Shown here one piece after another: positions 23,494 to 31,366 of a stretch of 64,000 nucleotides of DNA. Source of the stretch: a virus. The stretch covers positions 110,108 to 174,107 of the IMG/VR virus record IMGVR_UViG_3300009158_000001. One strand, given 5' to 3'. The notes below the pieces were generated by a model, which was given only the letters and a program-made list of their open reading frames with translations, made no database searches and was not told the DNA's origin. The position numbers and the translations under genes were made by a program. How positions within the stretch are numbered: the stretch's first letter is position 1; every line of letters begins with the position of its first letter.

Positions 23494-23955
23494 ATGAAAG
23501 ATAAGAATCGTGTTGAACTTCGTGGTCGTCTTGGTGCAGATCCTATTCTCTCTACTACGGAGACCGGACGTAGTCGGACTAGCCTTCGTCTCTGTACTAA
23601 TTACGAGTATAAGACTGCTGATGGTACGGAAGTAAAGAACTCCGAGTGGCACACTATCGTTGTCTGGGGTAAGGCTGCCGAGAACGCAGTCAAGTACCTG
23701 TCAAAGGGTAGTGAAGCAGAGGTCGAGGGTCGTCTTCAGTCCCGTAAGTACACGGACAAGGCGGGAGTTGAGCGTTACACTACGGAGATCGTGGCGAACG
23801 AGATCAACTATGGTCGTCGTCCTACTGCTAAGACTGCAGAGGAAGCGGCCCCAGCTGCTCAGGCCAGTCCTGTTCAGCGTACTACGGTTCGTCGCCGAGA
23901 GAATGAGGTTACTGCTTCTAGTAACTTTCAGTCTGATGACGAGATTCCGTTCTAG
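23494..23955 (+). CDS. ssb: Single-stranded DNA-binding protein
   Basis: 153 aa from ATG 23494 (an in-frame GTG at 23482 is an alternative). N-terminus KNRVELRGRLGADPIL and the block WHTIVVWGKAAENAVKYLSKG are typical of bacterial SSB OB folds. An Ala/Gln/Arg linker leads to the tail SDDEIPF, the partner-binding acidic tip. It would coat ssDNA at the phage fork and recruit replication and repair proteins. Usual family length is 150-180 aa. GC-rich codon use, like the left island. Confidence 0.93.
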   Translation: MKDKNRVELRGRLGADPILSTTETGRSRTSLRLCTNYEYKTADGTEVKNSEWHTIVVWGKAAENAVKYLSKGSEAEVEGRLQSRKYTDKAGVERYTTEIVANEINYGRRPTAKTAEEAAPAAQASPVQRTTVRRRENEVTASSNFQSDDEIPF

Positions 23956-23983
23956 TCAACTACTAGGGTAAAACCTAGGCTGC

Positions 23984-24058
23984 GTGCCCGTAGCACAGTT
24001 GGATAGTTGCAACGGCCTTCTAAGCCGTAGGTCACTGGTTCAAGTCCAGTCGGGCACA
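23984..24058 (+). tRNA. tRNA-Arg (TCT)
   Basis: Acceptor GTGCCCG/CGGGCAC, anticodon arm ACGGC-CTTCTAA-GCCGT, T-arm ACTGG-TTCAAGT-CCAGT. All arms pair. It reads AGA codons, which are common in the AT-rich half. CCA is not encoded. Confidence 0.95.
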
Positions 24059-24106
24059 CTTTCCCCAAACGCTCTATATTCTAGAGTACAACATGAGAGG
24101 TATATG

Positions 24107-24418
24107 ATGAGTGATGTTTTGACCGCGAGTGGTGTGATTCGAGTTGGTTCTTCTAACCCTGCAGTTCCTACTGTAGCACGAGTTCGTACAGAGGCTGGGT
24201 CCTTTGTCGTAACCCGTTGCAAGATGGGTGGTGATGATATCGAGGTATGGAGCAATGGGGAGATTGGTGCCGAGGGATTCACCTTGGGCTTCAAGAACCT
24301 TCCTCTATTTCTAAAGCGACACAAGAAGGATGCGACGGGTAAGCCGCTTCATCCAGGTTATCGCGCTATTCAGATTCACGCACCTAATGCAGGTGCATTC
24401 TATCGAGTGGAGGGTTAA
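24107..24418 (+). CDS. Hypothetical 103-aa protein
   Basis: Two adjacent ATGs (24104, 24107); AGAGG spacing favours 24107. Beta-rich sequence with no known motif. The longer in-frame reading would run into tRNA-Arg and is rejected. Overlap-free, 3 nt from the next gene. Confidence 0.65.
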   Translation: MSDVLTASGVIRVGSSNPAVPTVARVRTEAGSFVVTRCKMGGDDIEVWSNGEIGAEGFTLGFKNLPLFLKRHKKDATGKPLHPGYRAIQIHAPNAGAFYRVEG

Positions 24419-24421
24419 GTT

Positions 24422-24796
24422 ATGGCTGAAGGAGCAGTTGAGGCAGGAGTTATGGCAAAGGCGGCAAGCGCTGGCATGGCAGGTGCCCTGTGGGGTATCT
24501 TCGCTAGTGCCTTCCTTGTCATTCCAGCAATCTTTGGTTCGCTATTCGCACCAGCGCTAAAGAAGACTCATTCGACTATCACACGAAAGTTGGATGAGAC
24601 TAAGGTTGGGCAAGGCAAAACCACAGTACAGATGGCAGGCAAGAAGATGAGTAAGGTAGAGCGTGAACATCAGGCTCGTCTTGCTGAGATTAATGCCGAC
24701 CTTGAGGAGCAGAAGTTGCGTCAGGAACTGGCACGACTTTCTTCTCGTCGGAAGACAAAGAGCAGCGGACGTAACGCTAGCGCCCAGTCTATCTAA
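24422..24796 (+). CDS. Membrane-anchored coiled-coil protein
   Basis: 124 aa. Residues 10-45 form an Ala/Gly-rich membrane span (GALWGIFASAFLVIPAIFG). Residues 55-115 are basic, heptad-rich coiled coil ending in a Ser/Arg tail. Terminator follows at once. Function unknown; a membrane scaffold is one possibility. Confidence 0.65.
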   Translation: MAEGAVEAGVMAKAASAGMAGALWGIFASAFLVIPAIFGSLFAPALKKTHSTITRKLDETKVGQGKTTVQMAGKKMSKVEREHQARLAEINADLEEQKLRQELARLSSRRKTKSSGRNASAQSI

Positions 24797-24797
24797 A

Positions 24798-24833
24798 GAA
24801 GACCCTCATCGCAAGATGGGGGTTTTTTCTTTT
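24798..24833 (+). terminator. Rho-independent terminator closing the GC-rich region
   Basis: GACCCTCATC-GCAA-GATGGGGGT stem then TTTTTCTTTT. Confidence 0.85.
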
Positions 24834-24856
24834 CCAAATCAGGGAGATCAGGGAGG

Positions 24857-24957
24857 CCGGTGCTTCAATAGACCGGTAACAGGATTCCAGCTCCCAGCTC
24901 CGTTCCGAGACCAGGGCAAGGACAAGAGTTACTAGCCAAAAAGAGTCGAGAGATTAA
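24857..24957 (+). repeat. Repeat block R3
   Basis: GGCCGGTGC, TTCCAGCTCC, then CCAAAAAGAGTCGAGAG: the same order of segments as R1 and R2. Confidence 0.5.
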
Positions 24958-25096
24958 CAGTCAAAAAGATAAAACTTTACTAGAAATAAAATGGACAAAA
25001 AGAGTCCAGAGTTACGAAGGCAGCTTTTACCCTATAGGGGTATATACAGTATATAGTATAGAGGTATATAGACTGGTCAAAAAGAGTCGAGAGAAT
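24936..25096 (+). repeat. Cluster of CAAAAAGAGTCGAGAG repeats
   Basis: Near copies at 24937, 24961 (partial), 24996 and 25078. Between them are repeated ATAGGGGTATATA and GAGGTATATAGACTGG segments. No ORF. Confidence 0.6.
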
Positions 25097-25198
25097 AGCT
25101 TTATATGGCTTTTGGCATATAGGGGTATATAGAGGTATAAGACGGGCTTACGCGAGGACAAGGTATATTGGTATAGTTTGTAGGAGCGGGGTAGGTAT

Positions 25199-25296
25199 AG
25201 CAGGGAATATGCAGGGAATCTGCAGGGAATATGCAGGGAATCTGCAAGGTATAACGCAGGGTTTGCAGGGAATATGCAGGGAACTAGCAGGTCATA
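25199..25296 (+). repeat. 11-bp iteron array
   Basis: GCAGGGAATAT and GCAGGGAATCT alternate four times at 25200-25243. Degenerate units follow (GCAAGGTATAAC, GCAGGGTTT), then GCAGGGAATAT, GCAGGGAACTA and GCAGGTCATA. The spacing equals one helical turn, as for an initiator or partition protein. AT-rich DNA follows to 25376. Confidence 0.75.
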
Positions 25297-25376
25297 GCAT
25301 AGTCTAATACTGTATCCTCTATATACTCTTATATGCTTTATGCTATTTACTCTTTAAAACACTAGTTTATTTTAGG

Positions 25377-25394
25377 CGGCCTCCTGCGTCGGCT
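25377..25394 (+). promoter_or_regulatory. Two-hairpin element copy 13
   Basis: Core 25382-25390, arms GGCC/GGCT, followed by TAAATTGC rather than a GC hairpin. 74 nt from the core to the PcfJ-like gene. Confidence 0.55.
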
Positions 25395-25464
25395 AAATTG
25401 CTTGTATTTACTTTTTGATCTTGTTTACGAAGATCTTTAACTAATCTTTAATGGAGACTTACCT

Positions 25465-26865
25465 ATGTATGACTTTAATGCGTTTGTTGAGGATAAGCAC
25501 TACCTGTGGACTAATATGATTGATCGTCTTGATATCAAGATGAAGAATATGCCGCCCAGAGTCAGTAGCAAGTCAAAAGACGGAGCTCGTAGACTAAGTA
25601 ATAAGTATCACTATATTAAGCCTATGATGTCCCGTCATTCGTCTCTTATTAACTTGGTTGCCAAGTTGGGCTACTGGCATAAGAATATTGACGATAGACT
25701 TGATGCTGCTATCAGCACTATCTCTGCTTGCTATCAGACTACTGAGATGAGTAAGGGTCGTCGTGCCCTTCCTAGGGAGTCTAATGATCTTGTTGATCTT
25801 ACTTGGGCTCTTAAGGATCTTCATAATGCTAAGGGATCCTGGGAAAAGTTCACTGTAAAGCGCGCTTTTAACCATGGGTATTCCTGCTTAAAGTATACTG
25901 ATAGACGGCTAGTTCTTAATAAGATTCCCCAGTCTATTAGGACTATAAAGGCTTGGGATTCTGTTACAGTTTGGCCTACTGGCAGTATTGATGACGATAC
26001 TACTTTGTCTCTAATTCAGAATCATCCTGTTAATGCAGAATTCATTCAAGCTTACAAGTACCGTACCTTTAGTAATCGGCGGCTTAGTTGGTTCCATTCT
26101 GGTCTTGCTGCAGAGTATGTCCAGCTGATTCCTATTAATCATGCTGAACGTACTAGTAGTGATACTCTTCCTAAGCTACTCGCTGAGATTGATAAGAACC
26201 AGGCTACTCTTTATACAAAGATGAGCCGAGTTAATGACGTTAAGATTCTTGATGGCTGGGTAAAGGCTATGAAGGATCTTCATCCTGTTAATGTTGGTAC
26301 TGGTCTTGCAGAGGCTGTAGAGAAGTTTATCAAGGATGGATACCGTATGGGCCTTCCTGGTCTTCGAGCCAGAGATGAGCGTCTTAGTGCTATTGATTAC
26401 GAGAATATGAGTGTTCTTGAAATGATCAATGCTAGTGTTAATAATCATAGAATTGCGGCGGAACAGAATCGTCTTGCCTTGCTTAAGTATGATGTTAATG
26501 TTCCTGACCGTGAGATGCCTACTCTTACTTTGCCTGAGCATCTTGAGACGATTCGGATCAAGACCTCTAATGAAATGAGAATTGCTGGCAGTGACTGTGC
26601 ACACTGTATTGGCAGCTACTATGATGATAGGAGCCATATGTTTTTCCGTAAAGGAAATGTATGTGCTATGGTCAGCATGACTAATGGTCAGATTATTCAG
26701 TGCTTTGACCGGAATAATAAGAGCACTCCAGCTAGTAAGAACTTCTCTTCTTATCTCAACGCTGAGATTAAGAAGGCTAAGTTGGAATATCCTGCTCCTG
26801 CTCCGAAGAAAGTTAAATTTGCTATTCCTGCATATGGTTACGAAATGATTGATCCACCCTACTAA
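25465..26865 (+). CDS. PcfJ-domain-like protein
   Basis: 466 aa. The C-terminal part has AHCIGSYYDD, then FFRKGNVCAMVSM, then GQIIQCFDRNN, matching the CVGSY...Q...N signature of PcfJ-like proteins carried by conjugative elements and phages. The N-terminal 330 residues are helical and unrecognised. The biochemical role of the family is not established. It is the first gene of the AT-rich half, preceded by element copy 13 and GGAG before ATG 25465. Confidence 0.6.
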   Translation: MYDFNAFVEDKHYLWTNMIDRLDIKMKNMPPRVSSKSKDGARRLSNKYHYIKPMMSRHSSLINLVAKLGYWHKNIDDRLDAAISTISACYQTTEMSKGRRALPRESNDLVDLTWALKDLHNAKGSWEKFTVKRAFNHGYSCLKYTDRRLVLNKIPQSIRTIKAWDSVTVWPTGSIDDDTTLSLIQNHPVNAEFIQAYKYRTFSNRRLSWFHSGLAAEYVQLIPINHAERTSSDTLPKLLAEIDKNQATLYTKMSRVNDVKILDGWVKAMKDLHPVNVGTGLAEAVEKFIKDGYRMGLPGLRARDERLSAIDYENMSVLEMINASVNNHRIAAEQNRLALLKYDVNVPDREMPTLTLPEHLETIRIKTSNEMRIAGSDCAHCIGSYYDDRSHMFFRKGNVCAMVSMTNGQIIQCFDRNNKSTPASKNFSSYLNAEIKKAKLEYPAPAPKKVKFAIPAYGYEMIDPPY

Positions 26866-26878
26866 AAAGGAGAACTAA

Positions 26879-27100
26879 ATGTCCTACATTGGAGCTACTG
26901 TTACTGGTAATGAGAATATTCGTGAGTATCTTAAGAATGAACGCAATGAATTGAACTTTGATGAAATTGCACTTCAGCAAGCTGAAACATTTCATCTAGT
27001 TCATAGTTCTTTTAGTGATCCTGGAGATGATTGGAATTCTTGGCGTCTTTATGATAAAGATCACTACGAGATTGCGCACATAACTCGTTCTGGATATTAA
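26879..27100 (+). CDS. Small tandem-duplicated protein, copy 1
   Basis: 73 aa. Shares the layout of copy 2: xTGNxNIRxYL, ... HSSxxDxGxxWxSWRLYD, C-terminal GY. Good RBS (AGGAG). The stop is immediately followed by the next ATG (TAAATG). Function unknown. Confidence 0.65.
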   Translation: MSYIGATVTGNENIREYLKNERNELNFDEIALQQAETFHLVHSSFSDPGDDWNSWRLYDKDHYEIAHITRSGY

Positions 27101-27322
27101 ATGCCTTTTAACGGAACTATCATTACTGGCAATGGGAACATTCGTACTTATCTCATAGATGGTAAATACGAATTGAAATTCTATGAACATCAACTCAGTA
27201 GAGCTGTTAAGCTTAAGGTAGCTCATAGCTCTCTTAACGACCGTGGAAATGGTTGGAAGTCTTGGCGGCTTTACGATGAGAACAACGATAAGATTGGCGA
27301 TATCACACAATATGGATACTAA
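27101..27322 (+). CDS. Small tandem-duplicated protein, copy 2
   Basis: 73 aa, same length as copy 1 and about half identical by eye, including WKSWRLYDEN against WNSWRLYDKD. No own RBS; start abuts the stop of copy 1. Confidence 0.65.
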   Translation: MPFNGTIITGNGNIRTYLIDGKYELKFYEHQLSRAVKLKVAHSSLNDRGNGWKSWRLYDENNDKIGDITQYGY

Positions 27323-27391
27323 ATGGAAATTGAGACAGCTGTGATTGTGTTTTTGATCGTTGCTTTTATTTTAATTTGTTTGCCAATTTAG
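27323..27391 (+). CDS. Membrane micropeptide (22 aa)
   Basis: MEIETAVIVFLIVAFILICLPI, one span. Coupled by TAAATG to copy 2 of the duplicated gene. Confidence 0.4.
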   Translation: MEIETAVIVFLIVAFILICLPI

Positions 27392-27649
27392 GCTAAAAAG
27401 AAAGAAAACCTTAGGTTTTATGCTAATTTTAACTATTTTTATTTTACTTTTAACTAGTAAAATAGATAGTCTGGAATACCGCATAGAACCTAGGGTTTTT
27501 TGTTTCTAAAAAATACATCAAAAGTATAACATACTGTAAAGTCTAGTATAATTACACTATGATTTAGGGCTAAACATAACTGTTTAGTTCCCTCTATACA
27601 GGTGGTGAAAATGTTTTAACAATACTATTTATTTATAGAGGATTTTCTA
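27392..27649. other. AT-rich intergenic region with possible promoter
   Basis: Hairpin-like AACCTAGGGTT followed by TTTTTGTTT near 27480-27505 could terminate upstream transcription. TATAAT at 27547-27552 is a good -10 box without an obvious -35. AGAGGA precedes the next gene. Confidence 0.4.
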
Positions 27650-28228
27650 ATGTCAAACTCAACCGATTGCCCTAATTCTTTACTTGATTCCATCAACAGT
27701 AAGCTTGATGATCTAAAGAAAAGTCATGAAAAACATGATAAAGCAATCGATGATCTAAAGACAATAGTCCTTGGATCTTATGATGGGAATCCCGGAATAA
27801 ATATGCGTCTTAGAGACGTAGAAAAAGATCTTGATTCGCTTGCTGAACTTCAGCGTCAGCAGATAGAAGCAATTAATAAAACTATAGAGTTAAATAGAAC
27901 TGAGAATGAAAAATTACTTACGCGATTTACGATTGATCAAAATGACCGTATAGCTAAAGAAATTGAGCGTGTAAAAGCCGATATTCGCACAGAAAAAGAG
28001 AAAAAAGAATCAGAAAACCGTGAATGGCTAACTAGAACTATAGTTAGAACAATAATTGGTTTGCTTTTTGGCGGCTTAGCTCTTGGCTTTGCAAGCTTAT
28101 TTAAAAATGAAGTAGCAAAAGCAGTGCAACAGCAACAAATACAAGATAGAGATACTGGATTTTATTACAAAGAACAAGAGTATATAGAAGACTCTGAACT
28201 TTATAAGAAAGTCTTCTCTATTATTTAA
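27650..28228 (+). CDS. Coiled-coil membrane protein
   Basis: 192 aa. Residues 10-125 are long heptad-rich coiled coil, with a single span about 132-152 (IIGLLFGGLALGFASLF) and a polar tail. Resembles phage membrane-tethered coiled-coil proteins in outline; no specific family assigned. Confidence 0.65.
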   Translation: MSNSTDCPNSLLDSINSKLDDLKKSHEKHDKAIDDLKTIVLGSYDGNPGINMRLRDVEKDLDSLAELQRQQIEAINKTIELNRTENEKLLTRFTIDQNDRIAKEIERVKADIRTEKEKKESENREWLTRTIVRTIIGLLFGGLALGFASLFKNEVAKAVQQQQIQDRDTGFYYKEQEYIEDSELYKKVFSII

Positions 28229-28290
28229 GTACTTTTTGATTATTTCTTATTATTAGTTATTTTTAGTAATTAATAATGAGGAGATAATAT

Positions 28291-28551
28291 ATGTACGTTT
28301 ATGCTGATCCAATGAATAAGACTTGTCAGATTGTTGAATCTGAAGATATTCTTGATGCAATTGCTATTTCTAATGGCAGGGGAATTATTTATAAGACTGA
28401 CGACAGCGAAGATGAGCCAGACGCATCATCTATGACAGACAATGAAGTTACCCAAGCTATGTACGATTCAATCGCTTGGAAAGACGGAATTCTTAGCAAA
28501 CTTGGCAAAACTCTAATTGATTATTCAAATTTCAAAAATTATATTGATTAA
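28291..28551 (+). CDS. Hypothetical 86-aa protein
   Basis: MYVYADPMNKTCQIVES start with GGAG upstream of ATG 28291. Acidic centre (DDSEDEPDASS). No known motif. Confidence 0.6.
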   Translation: MYVYADPMNKTCQIVESEDILDAIAISNGRGIIYKTDDSEDEPDASSMTDNEVTQAMYDSIAWKDGILSKLGKTLIDYSNFKNYID

Positions 28552-28559
28552 GGACATTT

Positions 28560-28688
28560 ATGGAAACTCCTGAGAGTCTCAAAAGAAAGCTTAAAGAACT
28601 TGCTTTGATAGTGAAAATAGCTTCACAGACTTTATTTGATAAAAATAAAGTTGTACAGAATCCTCCTAGTCAAAGCCCTGAAAGTTAA
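28560..28688 (+). CDS. Hypothetical 42-aa peptide
   Basis: METPESLKRKLKELALIVKIA..., amphipathic helix, AGGA ten bases upstream. Short but well spaced between genes. Confidence 0.45.
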   Translation: METPESLKRKLKELALIVKIASQTLFDKNKVVQNPPSQSPES

Positions 28689-28691
28689 ATC

Positions 28692-28868
28692 TTGCAAAGA
28701 TATAACGTAACAGATCTTAATTATTGTATTGTTTATACTTTTATGAAAGATGGGATTAAACAGTATATACTTTTTGGTCCTGATCTCTCTAAGTTTAAGC
28801 AGTTTAATGATGGTCAAGAGCTTGCAGATTATGCAACTTCTAATGGCTTAATATTGCAGTTTAAATAA
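28692..28868 (+). CDS. Hypothetical 58-aa protein (TTG start likely)
   Basis: From TTG 28692 it reads MQRYNVTDLNYCIVYTF... as a continuous small fold. An internal ATG at 28743 would give 41 aa. TTG starts are used elsewhere here (45001, 49194, 51251). Start uncertain. Confidence 0.45.
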   Translation: MQRYNVTDLNYCIVYTFMKDGIKQYILFGPDLSKFKQFNDGQELADYATSNGLILQFK

Positions 28869-28909
28869 TATTTTTACCTATTAAGTAACACTTAATAAGA
28901 GGTGATAAT

Positions 28910-29308
28910 ATGGGACTTGATATGTATCTTAGGATTGAGAATACAGACAATCCTGAGGAAAACGATGAGGAGATTGCCGCTTGGCGTAAACATGGCGATC
29001 TTAATGCCTGGTTTGAGAGACTATGGCTTACTAAGTATATGCCAGAAGAAACTACTCGTACGATTAAATTTGGCGACGACTATTTTGACGTTAGTGCATT
29101 TAATATTGAAAAAGTTTATCTAGATTTACAGGATCTTCAGGAACTTTTTGATGATTTGATTGCGCAAGAATTGCCAGATGCTAGTGGACCTTTTCATACT
29201 GCTAATGTGTCTAATCTAGATAGGCTTGCATATGATCTTGAAGCCGTAGCTAAGGCTTGTGTAGAAGTTATTCTTGGAAAGAAAGTTTACTATATCTGTT
29301 GGTGGTAA
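28910..29308 (+). CDS. Conserved phage protein, MGLDMYL family
   Basis: 132 aa starting MGLDMYLRIEN and containing AAWRKHGDLNAWFERLW, the layout of a widespread phage family whose members start MGLDMYL and have a YWRKANxIHxWF block. Biochemical function not established. RBS AGAGGTG upstream; preceded by a TTAAGT/ACTTAA hairpin. Confidence 0.65.
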   Translation: MGLDMYLRIENTDNPEENDEEIAAWRKHGDLNAWFERLWLTKYMPEETTRTIKFGDDYFDVSAFNIEKVYLDLQDLQELFDDLIAQELPDASGPFHTANVSNLDRLAYDLEAVAKACVEVILGKKVYYICWW

Positions 29309-29309
29309 C

Positions 29310-29441
29310 ATGGGAAGAATGAAAGACCTTGCTATTGATGAGCTTAATAAGCTTGCTGATGAGTCCTCTGATGAATATCTAGAAGACGAAGAGTCTTGGT
29401 ATGTTGAAGACGATTATCTTTTTACAGAAGAGAATGACTAA
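29310..29441 (+). CDS. Acidic 43-aa peptide
   Basis: MGRMKDLAIDELNKLADESS... then a Glu/Asp-rich tail. Overlaps the next start (TAATG). Confidence 0.45.
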   Translation: MGRMKDLAIDELNKLADESSDEYLEDEESWYVEDDYLFTEEND

Positions 29442-29911
29442 TGAAACAAGAGCTACAAGACCAGCTTTATGCAAAATATCCTGATATCTTTGCTCAGAAA
29501 GATCTTCCTATGAACCAGACATGTATGTGTTGGGGCATTGATACTGGTGATGGCTGGTATCAGATTATTGATGATCTTTGTGCTAAGATTAAGGCTCATG
29601 TTGATGAGACTAAGCTTAAGTACCCTAAGTACAATATTGAGTTTGTTCAAGTAAAAGAGAAGTTTGGTACATTGCGTGTCTCTCTGGACTATAGCCATCC
29701 TGCTATTGATAAGTTTATCTCAGAAGCAGTAGCTCTTAGTGCTAAGACTTGCGATGTTTGTGGTGAGCCCGGACATTGCGGCTCATACAGGGGATGGTGG
29801 ATGACTTTGTGTAAGACTCATAGCGATGAGCATATTGCAGAAACTGGTAATAAGCTTGTAGAGCTTGACTATGAGGAAGACGAAGAGCAAGACGAACCAG
29901 ATGCTGAGTGA
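29441..29911 (+). CDS. Conserved phage protein with CxxC zinc-like motif
   Basis: 156 aa. CDVCGEPGHCG...WWMTLCKTH suggests a zinc knuckle (two Cys, then Cys and His). N-terminal half has CMCWGIDTGDGWYQIIDDLC. Similar layouts occur in small hypothetical phage proteins. Acidic C-terminal tail. Role unknown. Confidence 0.65.
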   Translation: MKQELQDQLYAKYPDIFAQKDLPMNQTCMCWGIDTGDGWYQIIDDLCAKIKAHVDETKLKYPKYNIEFVQVKEKFGTLRVSLDYSHPAIDKFISEAVALSAKTCDVCGEPGHCGSYRGWWMTLCKTHSDEHIAETGNKLVELDYEEDEEQDEPDAE

Positions 29912-29979
29912 TGTTTTACTTTGTCTATTTATGATTACACTATTTACGTATACAGCAATACTACTTTATAGGAATTTAG

Positions 29980-30264
29980 ATGAGTGATTACCAATACGAC
30001 CTTGATTATAGCTTTACATGGAATCATAGAGTCCTTAAAACTACTAGTGAACTTGAAGGATCCGTTTATGAGGATTTTCGCATTGTAGAAGTACAGTATA
30101 GAAATGGACTAATTTCGACTTACTGTGAGCCTTTTACAAGTGCAGAGTCCCTAGATCAGCTACAGAAAACCCTTAATCAGATGCAAGATGCATTGAGTAA
30201 GCCTGTTCTTGTTCTAGAGGATTTTACTGACCTTGAAGAAGATGAGGAAGACGACAATGCCTGA
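29980..30264 (+). CDS. Hypothetical 94-aa protein
   Basis: MSDYQYDLDYSFTWN start with GGAA upstream. Beta-rich with acidic tail. Overlaps the next gene by 8 nt. Confidence 0.6.
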   Translation: MSDYQYDLDYSFTWNHRVLKTTSELEGSVYEDFRIVEVQYRNGLISTYCEPFTSAESLDQLQKTLNQMQDALSKPVLVLEDFTDLEEDEEDDNA

Positions 30265-30388
30265 TGAGTATGATCTGGAATTTAAGATTACTCAGCTTGA
30301 AAGACAAGTTGAGGATTTAATTACAAAAGTTGAAGATATCCGCGAAGATATTCAACATCTATTAAGTATGCAAAGAGAGGATAACTAA
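30257..30388 (+). CDS. Coiled-coil 43-aa peptide
   Basis: MPDEYDLEFKITQLERQVEDL..., classic leucine/isoleucine heptads. Overlaps both neighbours (8 nt and 1 nt). Confidence 0.5.
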   Translation: MPDEYDLEFKITQLERQVEDLITKVEDIREDIQHLLSMQREDN

Positions 30389-30714
30389 TGAATAAGGGCG
30401 ATGAAGAGTTTCTTACATATCGAGAACATCTAGAAGCTACGTATAAAATACTTTTTGATAAAGCTAAAGATGGTGTTTGGTATTGTAGGTTTGGCAGATT
30501 TAGATTTGAGATGTGGCTAAATAGTGAAGGGCGATGGGCTACATGTTTTATGCATGCAGATGATCGTGGCACTTTACTTGGCACAGCTTATAGTCTACAT
30601 CCTGTAACTTCATTTGCTCTTGCATTAGAGAAATTTCACAGTATTGCTGCTGATGTTCCTCAACCACAAAGCAAAGATCTTAAGTTTAAGCTTAAGAATC
30701 ATGAACCTACCTAG
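30388..30714 (+). CDS. Hypothetical 108-aa protein
   Basis: MNKGDEEFLTYREHLEATYK start with GAGAGGA upstream. Aromatic-rich centre (WYCRFGRFRFEMWLN). Family unknown. Confidence 0.6.
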   Translation: MNKGDEEFLTYREHLEATYKILFDKAKDGVWYCRFGRFRFEMWLNSEGRWATCFMHADDRGTLLGTAYSLHPVTSFALALEKFHSIAADVPQPQSKDLKFKLKNHEPT

Positions 30715-30722
30715 GAGATTTA

Positions 30723-30968
30723 ATGGATAATCTTAATACTGGATTTGATATTGACACGACAGAAGGTCAGTTTGCTTTGCTTATGAGCAGAGGCGCTGGT
30801 TTCTATCCAGATATTCAAGCAACTAGTTCAATTGCGCAAATGCTTAATGCTAGATTTGTAGCTAAAGCTTACAATCTAGATGATTGCGATGTTTATACTG
30901 TTTACGCTGAGATTATAACAATTCTAAACGAGGTAGCTCAGGCCTCAAATTTTGACAAAGGAGAATAA
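30723..30968 (+). CDS. Hypothetical 81-aa protein
   Basis: MDNLNTGFDIDTTEGQF start with AGGAG upstream. Acidic, helical. Ends 2 nt before the next gene. Confidence 0.6.
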   Translation: MDNLNTGFDIDTTEGQFALLMSRGAGFYPDIQATSSIAQMLNARFVAKAYNLDDCDVYTVYAEIITILNEVAQASNFDKGE

Positions 30969-30970
30969 TT

Positions 30971-31366
30971 ATGAGTGTTGATGGTACTGATCTTTCAAAG
31001 ATTACTGGTGATAGTGCAAAGGTTATCGCTGAGGCTGCGATTGCTGCCGCTGCTCCTAGAGCTGGCTGGTTCCTGTCTCGTGTAGCTGCTGCAGTTCTTG
31101 CATTGGTCCTTCCTCTTCTGGGTGGCGTTGTCGGTTTTGTGACTGGCCGTGCTACTACTGCTCCTGCTGCAGTTGAGACTCCAGCTGGTTCAGGTGTTGG
31201 CTCTGGTTCTGGCAGTGCAGCTACTCCTGAGGTTCGGACTGTTCCTTACGATGCTAAGAGTGTGGCAGCAGAGGCTGTTGTCGGTCCTCTTGGTGGTACT
31301 GGTGAAGTTATTCATCCTGCTCATCCTGCCGATGCAGCTACTGCTGCTGAGGCTGATGCTCAGTAA
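30971..31366 (+). CDS. Ala/Gly-rich membrane protein, holin or spanin candidate
   Basis: 131 aa. Charged N-terminus, one strong span about residues 36-58 (AAAVLALVLPLLGGVVGFV), then a low-complexity Ala/Gly/Ser/Pro tail likely outside the membrane. Immediately upstream of (and 1 nt overlapping) the lysozyme-like gene, which suggests a lysis function. Family not recognised. Confidence 0.55.
   Translation: MSVDGTDLSKITGDSAKVIAEAAIAAAAPRAGWFLSRVAAAVLALVLPLLGGVVGFVTGRATTAPAAVETPAGSGVGSGSGSAATPEVRTVPYDAKSVAAEAVVGPLGGTGEVIHPAHPADAATAAEADAQ

Larger units (their letters stand above)
24834..25464. other. Gene-free segment, candidate replication origin or partition site
   Basis: About 630 nt with no gene. 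Holds R3, the CAAAAAGAG cluster, the iterons, an AT-rich run (25297-25375) and two-hairpin element copy 13. It lies where base composition changes from GC-rich to AT-rich. Origin function is inferred from iterons plus AT-rich DNA only. Confidence 0.45.
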
